Shown here: positions 24,033-33,380 of the stretch, in pieces
How positions within the stretch are numbered: position 1 is the stretch's first letter
Layout of the letters: each line of letters starts with the position of its first letter
Source: Desulfobulbaceae bacterium
GTDB taxonomy: Bacteria > Desulfobacterota > Desulfobulbia > Desulfobulbales > Desulfobulbaceae
Assembly: GCA_003508005.1 (NCBI GenBank)
Contig: DNUE01000018.1
Coordinates: 43,940 to 88,708, forward strand
DNA: 44,769 nt
Direction: 5' to 3'
The notes under the pieces: generated by a model
Databases searched by the model: none
What the model was told of the DNA's origin: nothing
Seen by the model: the letters and a program-made list of their open reading frames with translations, nothing else
Made by a program: the position numbers and the translations under genes

Positions 24033-26765
24033 TTATTCTCCTGCCTTAACCGGCAAAATCTCTCGTATGGCCACCGCCAGCTTTTTCATATCCAGCGGCT
24101 TGGACATGAACTTGCGGATATGCTTTCTCGCTCCTTCATCTAGCACCGACGATTCGTTGAAGCCTGAGCAGAGCATCACCGGCAGAGACGGTTGCAGCCG
24201 CGCCACGCTGCTGGCCAGTTGCAGCCCGGAAATCCCGGGCATGGAATAGTCGGTAATGAGAAGATCAACGGAGAAATTCTCTTGCCTGAGCAGGGCCAGT
24301 GCCTGGTCCCCACTGGTTGCCGGATACACGGTATAGCCCAGATATTCCAGCATGCGAGAGGACATCCTGACAATATCTTCCTCGTCATCGACAAAGAGAA
24401 TTTTCTCGTTGCCGCGGGGCATACCGAGGATGACATCCCTGTTGGTCTCTATGTCGGTCTTGATGCAGGGAAAGAAGACGTTGAAGGTTGACCCCACGTT
24501 CACCTCCGATTTGACATCGAGGATGCCGTCATGGGAGGCGATAATGCCGTGGATGACCGCCAGCCCCATGCCTGTCCCAACGCCCACATCCCTGGTGGTG
24601 AAAAATGGGTCAAAGATCCGCTCCATGACCTCCGATGACATGCCGTGCCCGGTATCCGCGACAGTCAGCACCACGTAATTGCCTGCCTTCAGGTCAGGAT
24701 AGCGTCTTCGTTCCTCTCTCCCCGCCTCGAAATAACCCCCATCCATCCGGTCGAGATAATGCCTGCGCTCTTCAGCCCCGGCATTGAAATTTTTCAGGGT
24801 AACCGTCAGTACCCCCCCCTTTTCCGCCATTGCCTGCGCTGCATTGGTGCACAGGTTCATGAACACCTGGTGGATCTGGGACAGGTCACAGTAGATCTGA
24901 CCCGGATCCTCCGCAAGCTCGATTTTAATTTCAATGTTCGCCGGCAGGGAAGAGCGCAAAAGTTTGACCGCCTCTTTGATGACCGGCGTAATGACCGCAT
25001 TCTGCCGCTGGGTCTTGCCCTGGCGGCTGAAAGCCAAGATCTGGCTGACCAGGTCCTTGGCCCGGTTTCCGGCCTTCTTGATAGCCTGAATATGGGATTC
25101 GATATCCTCGTACGACAGCGCGGGCCTTCGGGTGTCGCCATCAGAGAGTTTTGCTGTAAGACGGAACAGGAGGAGATCGGCATTGCCGAGGATTGCACCG
25201 AGAATATTGTTGAAATCATGGGCAATCCCGCCGGCGAGGGTTGCGATCGCCTCCATTTTCTGAGCCTGGGCCAGCTGTTTTTTGAGGGCCTTTTCCTGAG
25301 TGATGTCCTTGGTGGTATGGACATAGCCACGGATCTTCTGGCCATCATAAATTGCAGAGCAGGACACCATGAGGCTCTTATCCAGATGCTGATGCTCCAC
25401 CTCGTACACCTGTTGGCTGCCCTTGGAAAACACCTCGTTGGAAGGGCAGGAGGCGCACCTGGTCGGAGAGCCGGCAAAGAGTTCATGACATTTCCGGCCG
25501 ACGACTTCCCTCTGAGGCACGCCGAGAAGGACCAATGCGGCCTTGTTGGCGACGACCACTTCCAGGTTATTATCAAGAATGGTGACCGGATCGGAAATGG
25601 CATCAAAGGTAGTTTGCCATTCCTCGACGGATCTGGCCAGAGCAAGATTGACCTCATGGCGCAAATCAATCTCGCGCTGCAGCCGGGCGTTAGCCGCAGC
25701 CAGCTCGGTGGTCCTGACGGCAACCTCCTCCTCCAACCGGTGGCTGACCCTGTTCAATTCCTCATTTTTCAGATTGAGTGTCTTGTTCAACTCCATCAAC
25801 TGCCTGTTGGGGATGCTGAAGGCCTTAAACAGGATCAGCGAGGCAGCCGCCAGCACGCCGGCAGTGATCAGCGCCAGCCTGAAAAGGCCACGCTTTGTGG
25901 TTGCCGCAATGGAAGTGATCTCCACGGCCTGGAGAATACTACCCAGCTTGTGCCCATCCTCATCCTTGACGTCAAATGAGGGAAAGACAAGGTGTATCCT
26001 TCCCTGGTGCTGAACTTTTTGTTCCTCGCTGCTTACAATGATCTTTGTCCCCGTTTCTACGAAAAAGGGATCGCCGTACGGATAGAGGTAATAGTCGCCA
26101 GAACGGATTCTGTACTCAGCCCCGTTAGGCGTCCCGCCGACGATATCCGTATGCAGGGCAAGGGCGGTGTGGATGTTCAGGGATTTCGAGATATCCTCAA
26201 AATACGACCTGATACGAATATCGAAGAGGATAGTGCCGATAAACCGCCCCTGGACATGGATGGGCTCCGCGATTCGGTAGAGCAGACCGCAACCGGCGTA
26301 GACAAAACCGCTTCTGCTGCCCTCCTGTTCCCGCTCAATTCCGGTGCCGACCTTGCAGAATTCTTCCGCTTCGTCGTGCGATTCCTGGTCCTGCACCCTG
26401 AGAAAAACAGTGCTGTCGGGCAGGCTGAAAGTGAGGTGTTCAAAATACCTGTTTTCCTGCTGCAATACCTTGAAGACGGAAAGAGCATTCTGATAGAGCT
26501 GTTCCCGGTCACGCGCGGCAAAGGCGCTGATCACGCCCTCGTGGATATGGTTCAGGTTCTGAAACCGGGCGCTGTAAAATTGATCAATCTGGGAGGTCAA
26601 TGTCGACATGAGGACGCTGACCATCTGTTTCTTGCTGTCAATGAGCAACTGCTGGTTCTCTTCCTGCTGCTTGATGAAGAGATAGAGAAAACTCAGGGAG
26701 ACCGCCAGAAAGACCAGGACGATAGCGGCGATGGTTTTGAAGCGGATATTCTGCATTTCGGTCAC
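24033..26765 (-). CDS. Hybrid sensor histidine kinase
   Basis: The 910-aa protein has, in order: a membrane helix (10-30), an extracytoplasmic sensor of about 260 residues (double-Cache-like), a second helix (294-316), a coiled coil, and a PAS domain (about 380-490) with Cys426, Cys437 and Cys440. Then come HisKA with His516 in GGIAHDFNNILGAI, HATPase_c with N-box Asn641, DTGHGM and TGMGLAV, and a C-terminal receiver with Asp839 in LLITDYSMPG. The start overlaps the stop of the CofD-like gene as ATGA. A single-domain response regulator follows at once. The signal is unknown; clustered Cys in the PAS domain could bind a metal or sense redox state. Confidence 0.92.
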   Translation of the reverse strand: MTEMQNIRFKTIAAIVLVFLAVSLSFLYLFIKQQEENQQLLIDSKKQMVSVLMSTLTSQIDQFYSARFQNLNHIHEGVISAFAARDREQLYQNALSVFKVLQQENRYFEHLTFSLPDSTVFLRVQDQESHDEAEEFCKVGTGIEREQEGSRSGFVYAGCGLLYRIAEPIHVQGRFIGTILFDIRIRSYFEDISKSLNIHTALALHTDIVGGTPNGAEYRIRSGDYYLYPYGDPFFVETGTKIIVSSEEQKVQHQGRIHLVFPSFDVKDEDGHKLGSILQAVEITSIAATTKRGLFRLALITAGVLAAASLILFKAFSIPNRQLMELNKTLNLKNEELNRVSHRLEEEVAVRTTELAAANARLQREIDLRHEVNLALARSVEEWQTTFDAISDPVTILDNNLEVVVANKAALVLLGVPQREVVGRKCHELFAGSPTRCASCPSNEVFSKGSQQVYEVEHQHLDKSLMVSCSAIYDGQKIRGYVHTTKDITQEKALKKQLAQAQKMEAIATLAGGIAHDFNNILGAILGNADLLLFRLTAKLSDGDTRRPALSYEDIESHIQAIKKAGNRAKDLVSQILAFSRQGKTQRQNAVITPVIKEAVKLLRSSLPANIEIKIELAEDPGQIYCDLSQIHQVFMNLCTNAAQAMAEKGGVLTVTLKNFNAGAEERRHYLDRMDGGYFEAGREERRRYPDLKAGNYVVLTVADTGHGMSSEVMERIFDPFFTTRDVGVGTGMGLAVIHGIIASHDGILDVKSEVNVGSTFNVFFPCIKTDIETNRDVILGMPRGNEKILFVDDEEDIVRMSSRMLEYLGYTVYPATSGDQALALLRQENFSVDLLITDYSMPGISGLQLASSVARLQPSLPVMLCSGFNESSVLDEGARKHIRKFMSKPLDMKKLAVAIREILPVKAGE

Positions 26766-29125
26766 GGCAACGGAATTAGTTCAAGGATTGACCGCCGGTG
26801 CTGGAACACGGTTTCCCTGAAAAAATCGATGAGGCCTTCCCTGCGACCGACGATCTTCACCTGCTCCGGGATCAGATCAGATACGGTATTGCGCATGATG
26901 GACATCTTATATTCTATATGGGAGGCATACCGGTTGTCCAGATACCAGGTATAGAACAGACCGAAAAGAAGGCCGGGCGGAGTAAACCCCTCCTCGCCGT
27001 TGACCAGCCGGGTGTAGAGCATGGGATTGGATTCTGCCCGGCGCATGCGGGCAAGTTGCAGATATGCGTCCAGCTCCGCGGGCTGAAAAAAACATGTCCG
27101 CTGCTCAGGGGCGCGCAGAACGAGCTGAAATATCCTGCCGACCCGCTCCCCCCCCTCGCTGATATCGTTCATGGTTTTTTCCCGGGCATAGTTGCCCAGA
27201 AGCGATTGCCCCAGCGCCACCAGGAAAGCCATTTCCAGGCGGGCCGGATGATCCGCCAGATCCGCCCTGAGCACCAGCATGGAGTCCTCTGGGGCAAAAA
27301 AGGAATAGACATTGTCCCACTCCTGGCAACGCGACCAGTACCTGGGATCAACGAAAACAATGCCTCGCACGAACCGCAGGTGGGCAAAAAGGACATCAGG
27401 ATGGCGCCACAGGATGTCCATAATGCCGGCCTGCAGCTGTTTGCACCTCGTTTTCTCCAGCCCCTTCCGGTTCGCTGTGCCGTTATCCGCTCCCAGGAAA
27501 GGCAGGCTGTCGATCCATCCCCGTATTGCCTCGAATCTCCTGCAGGGGTGACTGAACTCCTCGCGCGGCGCCGGCAGTTCGACGGTCGTCGGCAACAGGC
27601 TGACCAGTGAGGTTGTGTTTGCAGGCAATTCCAGTCTCTGCAGGCACCAGAGGGCTCGAACCGCCAGGGCCACTGCTGCCGGATCGTGCTGGATGACCCC
27701 GCGCCGGCGCAGGAGATTCCCCGAAAAAATATCCACCTCCACCGGCTCGAACCCGATCTCGCGAAGGGGTTGCCGGTCCAGATAAATAGGCTCCTTGTCC
27801 TCCAGGGCATAGCTTTGCAGGACAGACCCTGGGATTTCGCCAAGCCCCAGGGAGAGGATATGGGTAAACAACCCGCCCACGCCCCCGGGGATATTGCGGT
27901 TATAGGCCCGGACCAGGTCAGACACATGAAATTTGCGCTCCGGCACGTCACGGGTGGCATCGGTTTCTCCCTTCTGCACCCAGATATTGGCGACCAGGAT
28001 TTTCAGGCTATGGCTGTTTGCCCGGATCAGCTCAGCAACTCCAGGCACCTGCAGAATCGGAATGATCGAGGAATACAGGCTGCCGGGAGCGAAGACGATG
28101 ATATCCGCCTGCTGCAGGGCCTGCCGCACCTCGTCCGGGAGGACCGGCGGCCGGGAAAACTCCACCATGGCCCGGTCTACAGGATAACTGCGATGGGCAT
28201 GGCCTGATTTGTACTCGCCGGTGACCAGCACCCCGTTGGAATAAAGAAACTGCAACTGCGCCGAAGTGGTGGTACAGGGCAACACCGCCCCCTTTGCCGC
28301 ACAGATACCTGCGGCGATCTCCGCCAGCCCGGACAGGGTTGCCCGGTGCAGCACCGCCTGCTCTGCCGACAGTTCCGCAGAGGTCAGAGCGGAATCGATA
28401 AAGCCGAACATGGCGCTGGCCAGCAGCAGATTACCAAGGCAGTGGGGGCGCTCCAGGGTCAGCTTAAGCCGGCTGTCGCGAAACAACCGGGAAATGAGGA
28501 GCAGCAGATAGTCCCGCATCTGGGCGGGAAGGCCGGGGGCAGCCAGGCCGCAATCGACGGCCATCTGCTCCGAGGAAGGAGGGGGCGTGCCAAAGCGGTA
28601 GTTGAACACAGCGTGCAGACTGGCGGCGGCCAACCGGGCACCCGCATCGTCAAGTCCATGAACTTCGCGCAGCAGGTCCCGGCTGATGGAGGCGACAAGG
28701 ACATGCCGCAGGTCGCCCAAGGCAACCAGGGGGACTTCCTTCAGCAGTTCCCCCGTAGAGCCGCCATCGTCGGTGACGCAGACTATGCTGGTTGTCGCGG
28801 GAAAAATTTCCTTGAGACCGGTGAAAGGCGCTTCCGGCCAGTCACTACGGCGGGAGTCGCCGCCAATGATGTTGGACAGACCTGTCCCGCCGCCCAGGGT
28901 CACGACCCGCAACTGCCGGGTGTCAATCTCCTTAAAACGGGCCAGGGTTTCCTGAAAGAGCCCGGCCAGCCTGGACGAGCCGCCCGCAGGCGGGCCGGCC
29001 AAGACCAGGCTGATCATTTTTTCCGTCAGACTGCCGTCCGCCAGGAAATCAAGGGGCGAAAGTTCATGCCTGGACAGCATCTCCAGGCAGCCCTGAAGGC
29101 TATGGAGGTCGACGACCGTGCTCAT
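26762..29125 (-). CDS. Enlarged CofD/YvcK-family protein
   Basis: The 787-aa protein contains a CofD/YvcK core (about 72-490): VTLGGGTGLSNIIGG (75-89), VTDDGGSTGELLKEVP (117-132), ALGDLRHVL, APGSLYSSIIP (346-356) and LVANIWVQKGETD (377-389). The family includes the F420 enzyme CofD and the carbon-growth and cell-shape factor YvcK/CuvA, which binds UDP-sugars. The APGSLY and GETD blocks are closer to YvcK. Both relatives are about 310-330 aa; here an N-terminal piece of 70 residues and a C-terminal domain of about 290 residues (495-787) are added, neither of which I recognise. It starts 13 bases after mdh and overlaps the hybrid kinase gene by 4 bases, so it is probably co-expressed with both. 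Confidence 0.83.
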   Translation of the reverse strand: MSTVVDLHSLQGCLEMLSRHELSPLDFLADGSLTEKMISLVLAGPPAGGSSRLAGLFQETLARFKEIDTRQLRVVTLGGGTGLSNIIGGDSRRSDWPEAPFTGLKEIFPATTSIVCVTDDGGSTGELLKEVPLVALGDLRHVLVASISRDLLREVHGLDDAGARLAAASLHAVFNYRFGTPPPSSEQMAVDCGLAAPGLPAQMRDYLLLLISRLFRDSRLKLTLERPHCLGNLLLASAMFGFIDSALTSAELSAEQAVLHRATLSGLAEIAAGICAAKGAVLPCTTTSAQLQFLYSNGVLVTGEYKSGHAHRSYPVDRAMVEFSRPPVLPDEVRQALQQADIIVFAPGSLYSSIIPILQVPGVAELIRANSHSLKILVANIWVQKGETDATRDVPERKFHVSDLVRAYNRNIPGGVGGLFTHILSLGLGEIPGSVLQSYALEDKEPIYLDRQPLREIGFEPVEVDIFSGNLLRRRGVIQHDPAAVALAVRALWCLQRLELPANTTSLVSLLPTTVELPAPREEFSHPCRRFEAIRGWIDSLPFLGADNGTANRKGLEKTRCKQLQAGIMDILWRHPDVLFAHLRFVRGIVFVDPRYWSRCQEWDNVYSFFAPEDSMLVLRADLADHPARLEMAFLVALGQSLLGNYAREKTMNDISEGGERVGRIFQLVLRAPEQRTCFFQPAELDAYLQLARMRRAESNPMLYTRLVNGEEGFTPPGLLFGLFYTWYLDNRYASHIEYKMSIMRNTVSDLIPEQVKIVGRREGLIDFFRETVFQHRRSILELIPLP

Positions 29126-29138
29126 CCGATACCAGGAA

Positions 29139-30065
29139 TTACAGCCCGGTCGCGGCCATCTGCTTGGCCACGCTCTGGACCGACTGCTCCAGGGCAGTGC
29201 GCTCCTCAGCGGTCAGGGTGAACTCGATGATCCGCTCCACGCCTTTTTCGCCCAGGACCACCGGTACGCCGAGAAAATATCCCGAGATACCGAACTCGCC
29301 GTCCAGGTAGGCGGCGCAAGCCATTACCCTGCGGGTATCGTTAATGACCGCCTCGGCCATCTCCACGGCGGCAAGGCCGGGGGTATAAAAGGCGCTGCCG
29401 GTCTTGAGGTGGTTGACGATCTCGATCCCGCCCATCTGGGTCCGCTTGACGATCTCCGCGATCTTCTCGGGGGAGAGAAGCTCCGTGACCGGAACCCCAC
29501 CCACGTTCGCCAACCGGACCAAGGGCAGCATATTGTCGCCGTGAATGCCCATAACCAGCGCGCTCACGTCCTGCGGCGCCACGCCGATGGCATCGGCGAG
29601 GAAGGTACGGTAGCGGGCCGAATCAAGGACGCCGGCCATGCCGATGATCCGGTGCCGGGGCAGTCCGCTGACCTTGAAAGCGGTGTGGACCATGGCGTCG
29701 ATGGGGTTGGTGACCACGATCATGAAGCAATCGGGGGAATGCTTGACCGCCGATTCGGCGCAGGTCTTGACAATGGCCACGTTTTTGGCCAGGAGATCGT
29801 CCCGGGTCATGCCCGGTTTCCTGGCCAGGCCGGCGGTGATGATCACTACATCGGAACCGGCGGTATCGGCATAATCATTGCTCCCGGTCACCTTCCCGGT
29901 AAAACTGTCCAGCGGGCCGGACTGCCAGAGGTCCAGGGCCTTGCCCTGGGGCACTCCTTCCATCACATCCAGGAGCACCACATCGCCAAGTCTCCGGGAC
30001 ATGGCCCAGTGGGCTGCCGTAGCGCCGACGTTGCCCGCGCCGATGATCGTTATCTTCTTTTTCAT
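29139..30065 (-). CDS. mdh: Malate dehydrogenase (LDH-like type)
   Basis: The 308-aa enzyme belongs to the LDH-like malate dehydrogenase group. It has GAGNVGATAAHW (9-20) for NAD binding, Asp34 favouring NAD over NADP, and the mobile loop ARKPGMTRDDLL with Arg82 and Arg88; Arg82 specifies malate over lactate. Asn120, Asp148, Arg151 and catalytic His175 in GIHGDNMLPL are present. It interconverts malate and oxaloacetate in the TCA cycle. A GAGGAG ribosome site lies just upstream of the ATG. The next gene (CofD/YvcK-like) starts 13 bases after it. Identification is secure. Confidence 0.97.
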   Translation of the reverse strand: MKKKITIIGAGNVGATAAHWAMSRRLGDVVLLDVMEGVPQGKALDLWQSGPLDSFTGKVTGSNDYADTAGSDVVIITAGLARKPGMTRDDLLAKNVAIVKTCAESAVKHSPDCFMIVVTNPIDAMVHTAFKVSGLPRHRIIGMAGVLDSARYRTFLADAIGVAPQDVSALVMGIHGDNMLPLVRLANVGGVPVTELLSPEKIAEIVKRTQMGGIEIVNHLKTGSAFYTPGLAAVEMAEAVINDTRRVMACAAYLDGEFGISGYFLGVPVVLGEKGVERIIEFTLTAEERTALEQSVQSVAKQMAATGL

Positions 30066-30142
30066 AAACTCCTCATCTCTATTGTTGGTGTTGCGATAAA
30101 CCTACATTTTCAATGGAAATTTGGTTATTCCCGATTCCCGGT

Positions 30143-30189
30143 AATTTTTTCGATACCGATACCGATCCAGATTCCGACCCCGATTGGTT
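30143..30189. repeat. GATACC hexamer repeat, left arm (copy B)
   Basis: After a T-tract the sequence runs CGATACCGATACCGATCCAG and then ATTCCGACCCCGATTGGTT. Units are 6 bases with a GAT/GAC core. The right arm at 30280-30311 is its approximate reverse complement, sharing a 13-base exact match (ATTCCGACCCCGA). Confidence 0.7.
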
Positions 30190-30279
30190 TCTCATGCCGT
30201 GCTTCTCACTTTCTTCAGCACCGGCTTTCGGGACTTGTCCGGCGCACAACCCTCAACCAACAGAGTACCATTTTCTCGT

Positions 30280-30311
30280 AGTCGGGGTCGGAATCGGTAT
30301 CGGAATCGATC
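30280..30311. repeat. GATACC hexamer repeat, inverted right arm
   Basis: GTCGGGGTCGGAATCGG continuing to TATCGGAATCGATC is the inverted partner of the arm at 30143-30189. About 90 bases lie between the arms, so the mdh-kdsB gap could fold into a large imperfect hairpin. A related but shorter copy lies at 2889-2913. Confidence 0.7.
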
Positions 30312-30336
30312 AATCCTGTTTATCCCCACAAAGCAT

Positions 30337-31098
30337 TTATACCCTTCCGGCCAGCACTTCCTCAACCCGTTCAATATCTTGAGGGGTATCGACCTCGATG
30401 GAATCGTGGTCAGTCAATATCACCCGAATCCGATACCCGTACTCCAGGGCCCGGAGTTGCTCCAACTTTTCAAACCGTTCCCATTCCCCCTCCGGCAGTC
30501 CAACAAAGGTCAGGAGAAAACCCTTGCGGTAGGCGTAAAAGCCCAGGTGCTTGTAATAGGTGGGCTTGGCCGACTCCTCGGGATTGCGCTGAAAGGGAAT
30601 AGGGGCCCGGGAAAAATAAAGAGCGTTGCCGTGCCGGTCAAAAACCGTTTTCACATGGTTGGGATCATCGATCTCCTCGGGCCGGACAATCTTGTAGATC
30701 AGGGTGACCATGGGCAGGGACGGATCCTCCAGCATGGGCCCGGCGACCTGGGTCACGATCTCGGCCGGAAACAGGGGTTGGTCGCCCTGGATATTGACGA
30801 TGATGTCCTGCTCGGAAATGTCGATGAGGCTGGCCGCCTCCGCCAACCGGTCCGTGCCGGTGGCGTGGTCGGGGCGGGTCAGCACCACCTCGCCGCCGAA
30901 GGCGTGCACCGCTTCAGCTATCCGCTTATCATCGGTGGCCACCACCACCCGCGACAAAAGTTCAACCTGCCGGGCCCGTTCCACCACGTGCTGAATCATG
31001 GGCCTGCCCATGATGGGGGCCAGAGGTTTGCCCTCAAAGCGGTTGGAATGGTAGCGCGCCGGGATGATAGCAACAATTTTTGGTGGACTGGTCTGCAT
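30337..31098 (-). CDS. kdsB: 3-deoxy-manno-octulosonate cytidylyltransferase
   Basis: The 253-aa enzyme activates Kdo as CMP-Kdo for lipopolysaccharide inner core synthesis. The nucleotide-binding start IIPARYHSNRFEGKPL (11-26), GRPMIQHVVERA, VVVATDDKRI and the NIQGDQPLF block are classic KdsB features. Length is normal. It proves a Gram-negative outer envelope. There is no neighbouring kdsA, kdsC or lpx gene. The gene is isolated from mdh by a 271-base repeat-bearing gap and from the upstream ABC exporter gene by 93 bases. Confidence 0.96.
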   Translation of the reverse strand: MQTSPPKIVAIIPARYHSNRFEGKPLAPIMGRPMIQHVVERARQVELLSRVVVATDDKRIAEAVHAFGGEVVLTRPDHATGTDRLAEAASLIDISEQDIIVNIQGDQPLFPAEIVTQVAGPMLEDPSLPMVTLIYKIVRPEEIDDPNHVKTVFDRHGNALYFSRAPIPFQRNPEESAKPTYYKHLGFYAYRKGFLLTFVGLPEGEWERFEKLEQLRALEYGYRIRVILTDHDSIEVDTPQDIERVEEVLAGRV

Positions 31099-31191
31099 TT
31101 TGGTTCCTGGATTCGTATAAAAAAATTAATATACCCTTTCCCGGGGCGGATTGGCAACGGCCAAAGATGAGGGTCATGGTCATTGTTTTTT

Positions 31192-33018
31192 TTATGCCCC
31201 ATTTCGCATCTGCTTGCGCCAGGAGGAGGCATAGCGACCGTCCAGGGCGAGAAGCCCCTGATGCGTTCCGCTCTCTACGATCCGGCCGTTGTCCATGACA
31301 TGAATGACATCGGCCTGCATGGCCGTGGTAAAACGATGGGTGATGATGAGAACGGTGCGATCCCTGGCCAGTTCCCGGAAGCGCTGCAGCCAGTCCAACT
31401 CGCTCCACGAATCCATCGCGCTGGTGGGCTCATCCAGGACAATAACCGGAGATCCCCGCAGAAAGGCGCGAGCCAGGGCAAGACGTTGCCACTCACCGCC
31501 GCTGAGGTCGGTGCTGCCGGGAAACCAGCGGCCGAGCATGGTCCTCATCCCTTCCGGCAGTCGGACAATAAGCCCCTCGGCCCCCGCTGCCCTTGCAGCT
31601 TCCATGATTGCCGGGTCATCTTCGGATACAGTGAGATCACCCACCCGAATGTTGTCCAGGGCAGTCAGATTATATCTGACAGGTTCCTGGAACAGCACCG
31701 TAACCATTCTGCGCAGATCAGGGACGGCAACCTGCCGGATATCGATTCCGTCCAGGGTCACCCTGCCCCGGTCGGGATCGTAGAGACGGCAGAGCAGCTT
31801 GACCAGGGTGCTCTTGCCGGCACCGTTCATGCCGACGATGGCGGTAATTTTCCCGGCCCCGAGATCCAGGGAAAACCCGTTCAGAACATCTCTCTCTGTT
31901 TCCGGATAACGGAACGAGACCTGGTCGAAGCTGATGCCCATGCGCAACGACCCGGGCAGGACAAGGGGAACGCCGGGGGAATTGATCTTCGGTCTTATCT
32001 TGAGAAACTCAAAAAAATCAGCCAGAAACAGGCTGCTGCTGTACATCTGGCCAACGTTCTCCAACAGGGAGCGCAGCAACTGCTGACCCTGGTTGAGTGC
32101 CTGGTAGAACAGGGCTAGGTCCCCCAAGGTCGCCGAGCCGGCGGCGGCCCGCCACACCATCCACCCCAGGGCAAGACCTGTTGCCAGCAGGGCAAAAAAT
32201 GAGGCGAACAGTTCGGCGACCGCCTGCGACCTTTGCATTCTGAGGGAATCACGGCGCAACTTTTCCCGTATCGTACGGAAAGATGCCATAAAATGGCCGC
32301 CCAGTTCAAACAGCCTGACCTCGCTCGCATTTTCCCGGCTGCTCAACAACCAGTCGCAGTACCAGGCACGCCGCTCATTGATGGTGTTGTCGCGCCGCCA
32401 GCGGTACTGACGCAGCCGGTGATCAAGGACAATATAGAGGACCGGCAGGGTGCTGACGATGAGCACTGCAGGTGCCCAGAGGCCAAACTCCAGCAGCACT
32501 GCCCCCATGGCGACCAGGGTGATGCTGTTCTGCAGAAGGCTGCCGAGGGATTCCACGAGTTCCAGGGGGCGGTAGGCCGCGTCGTTGCGGGCCCTGAACA
32601 ACCTGTCATAGTATTCCGCCGATTCATAGCAGGCAAGATCGATGGCCACAGATTTTTCCTGGATCAAAACACTGATGTGGTCCTGAACCAGCGACGATTG
32701 GGCGGAGCGGACAATACCCAGCAGGGAACGGATGCATGCTGTCAGCACCAGGACGCCGACCATCAGCCCCAACGGCAGGAGAAGCGGCGGCAATTTATTC
32801 CATCCCCCGACCGCGTTCAACGTCATGACCAGTCCGTCCACCACGGAGCGGGTCAGATACACGAGAAAAACAGGGAGAAGTCCCTGGATAACCAGCAATA
32901 CCAACCAGACGAGAGTCCAGCCGGGAGCCGCACGCCCGATCAGCCTGAGCGCCTGCGCCAGCAATGGAATCTGGGCAGTGACTGCCCGCAGTTTTTGCAT
33001 CAGAATCGTAATCAGCAA
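31192..33018 (-). CDS. ABC exporter, full-length half-transporter (peptide/lipid type)
   Basis: The 608-aa product fuses an exporter membrane domain (about 30-330) with an ATPase domain. It has Walker A GMNGAGKST (396-404), signature LSGGEWQ (505-511), Walker B LDEPTSAMD (528-536) with catalytic Glu530, and switch His561. The EW variant in LSGGEWQRLALARAF is common in exporters linked to small peptides and other natural products, but no precursor peptide or maturation enzyme lies nearby. All catalytic residues are intact, so it can function as a homodimer. It is transcribed away from the EPS cluster; the two share a 440-base AT-rich gap. Confidence 0.88.
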   Translation of the reverse strand: MLITILMQKLRAVTAQIPLLAQALRLIGRAAPGWTLVWLVLLVIQGLLPVFLVYLTRSVVDGLVMTLNAVGGWNKLPPLLLPLGLMVGVLVLTACIRSLLGIVRSAQSSLVQDHISVLIQEKSVAIDLACYESAEYYDRLFRARNDAAYRPLELVESLGSLLQNSITLVAMGAVLLEFGLWAPAVLIVSTLPVLYIVLDHRLRQYRWRRDNTINERRAWYCDWLLSSRENASEVRLFELGGHFMASFRTIREKLRRDSLRMQRSQAVAELFASFFALLATGLALGWMVWRAAAGSATLGDLALFYQALNQGQQLLRSLLENVGQMYSSSLFLADFFEFLKIRPKINSPGVPLVLPGSLRMGISFDQVSFRYPETERDVLNGFSLDLGAGKITAIVGMNGAGKSTLVKLLCRLYDPDRGRVTLDGIDIRQVAVPDLRRMVTVLFQEPVRYNLTALDNIRVGDLTVSEDDPAIMEAARAAGAEGLIVRLPEGMRTMLGRWFPGSTDLSGGEWQRLALARAFLRGSPVIVLDEPTSAMDSWSELDWLQRFRELARDRTVLIITHRFTTAMQADVIHVMDNGRIVESGTHQGLLALDGRYASSWRKQMRNGA

Positions 33019-33234
33019 GAAACCCCCTCATAACTAATTTTGTCCAGTTATGCCCTGAAAAGCTTCAGAAGATTTTCCACTTCCGTTTCTTTCCTCTGCA
33101 GGCGAAGCGCTGCTATGCAGAGAGACAATCCACGCATCTTTTTACTTTATTTCAAATGGTTAACCAAATCCTTGGCTTTGCGTGAAAACGTTTGATACAG
33201 GCCTGAGGCCCCTCTATGTGAGAAGAAATAAGAA

Positions 33235-33262
33235 TTGACAAAAAAATAATAATTATTATCAT
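33235..33262 (+). promoter_or_regulatory. Likely promoter of the EPS cluster
   Basis: TTGACA (33235-33240) is a perfect -35 element, followed after 16 bases by TATCAT (33257-33262). The resulting leader would be about 190 bases. The spacer AATAATAATTATTATC resembles a Fur or other hexamer-repeat operator, but AT-rich sequence makes chance matches likely. Confidence 0.5.
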
Positions 33263-33341
33263 TTAGCTAATAATTTCATATATTTCATGCACCCGTCCCG
33301 ACAACAAGAAAACATTTCTAAATAAAACCTACAGTTAAATT

Positions 33342-33380
33342 ATAATATCATTGATTTAAAAGTAATTCCTATGATATTAT
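33342..33380. repeat. 10-bp inverted repeat in the EPS leader
   Basis: ATAATATCAT (33342-33351) and ATGATATTAT (33371-33380) are exact reverse complements with 19 bases between. They lie in the predicted 5' leader of the EPS cluster, about 80-115 bases before the first start codon. They could be an operator or an RNA hairpin. Confidence 0.45.

Noticed and set aside
31192..33018. A natural-product (lasso or lantibiotic) export locus, suggested by the LSGGEWQ signature
   Set aside because: No precursor peptide or maturation enzyme gene lies on either side.
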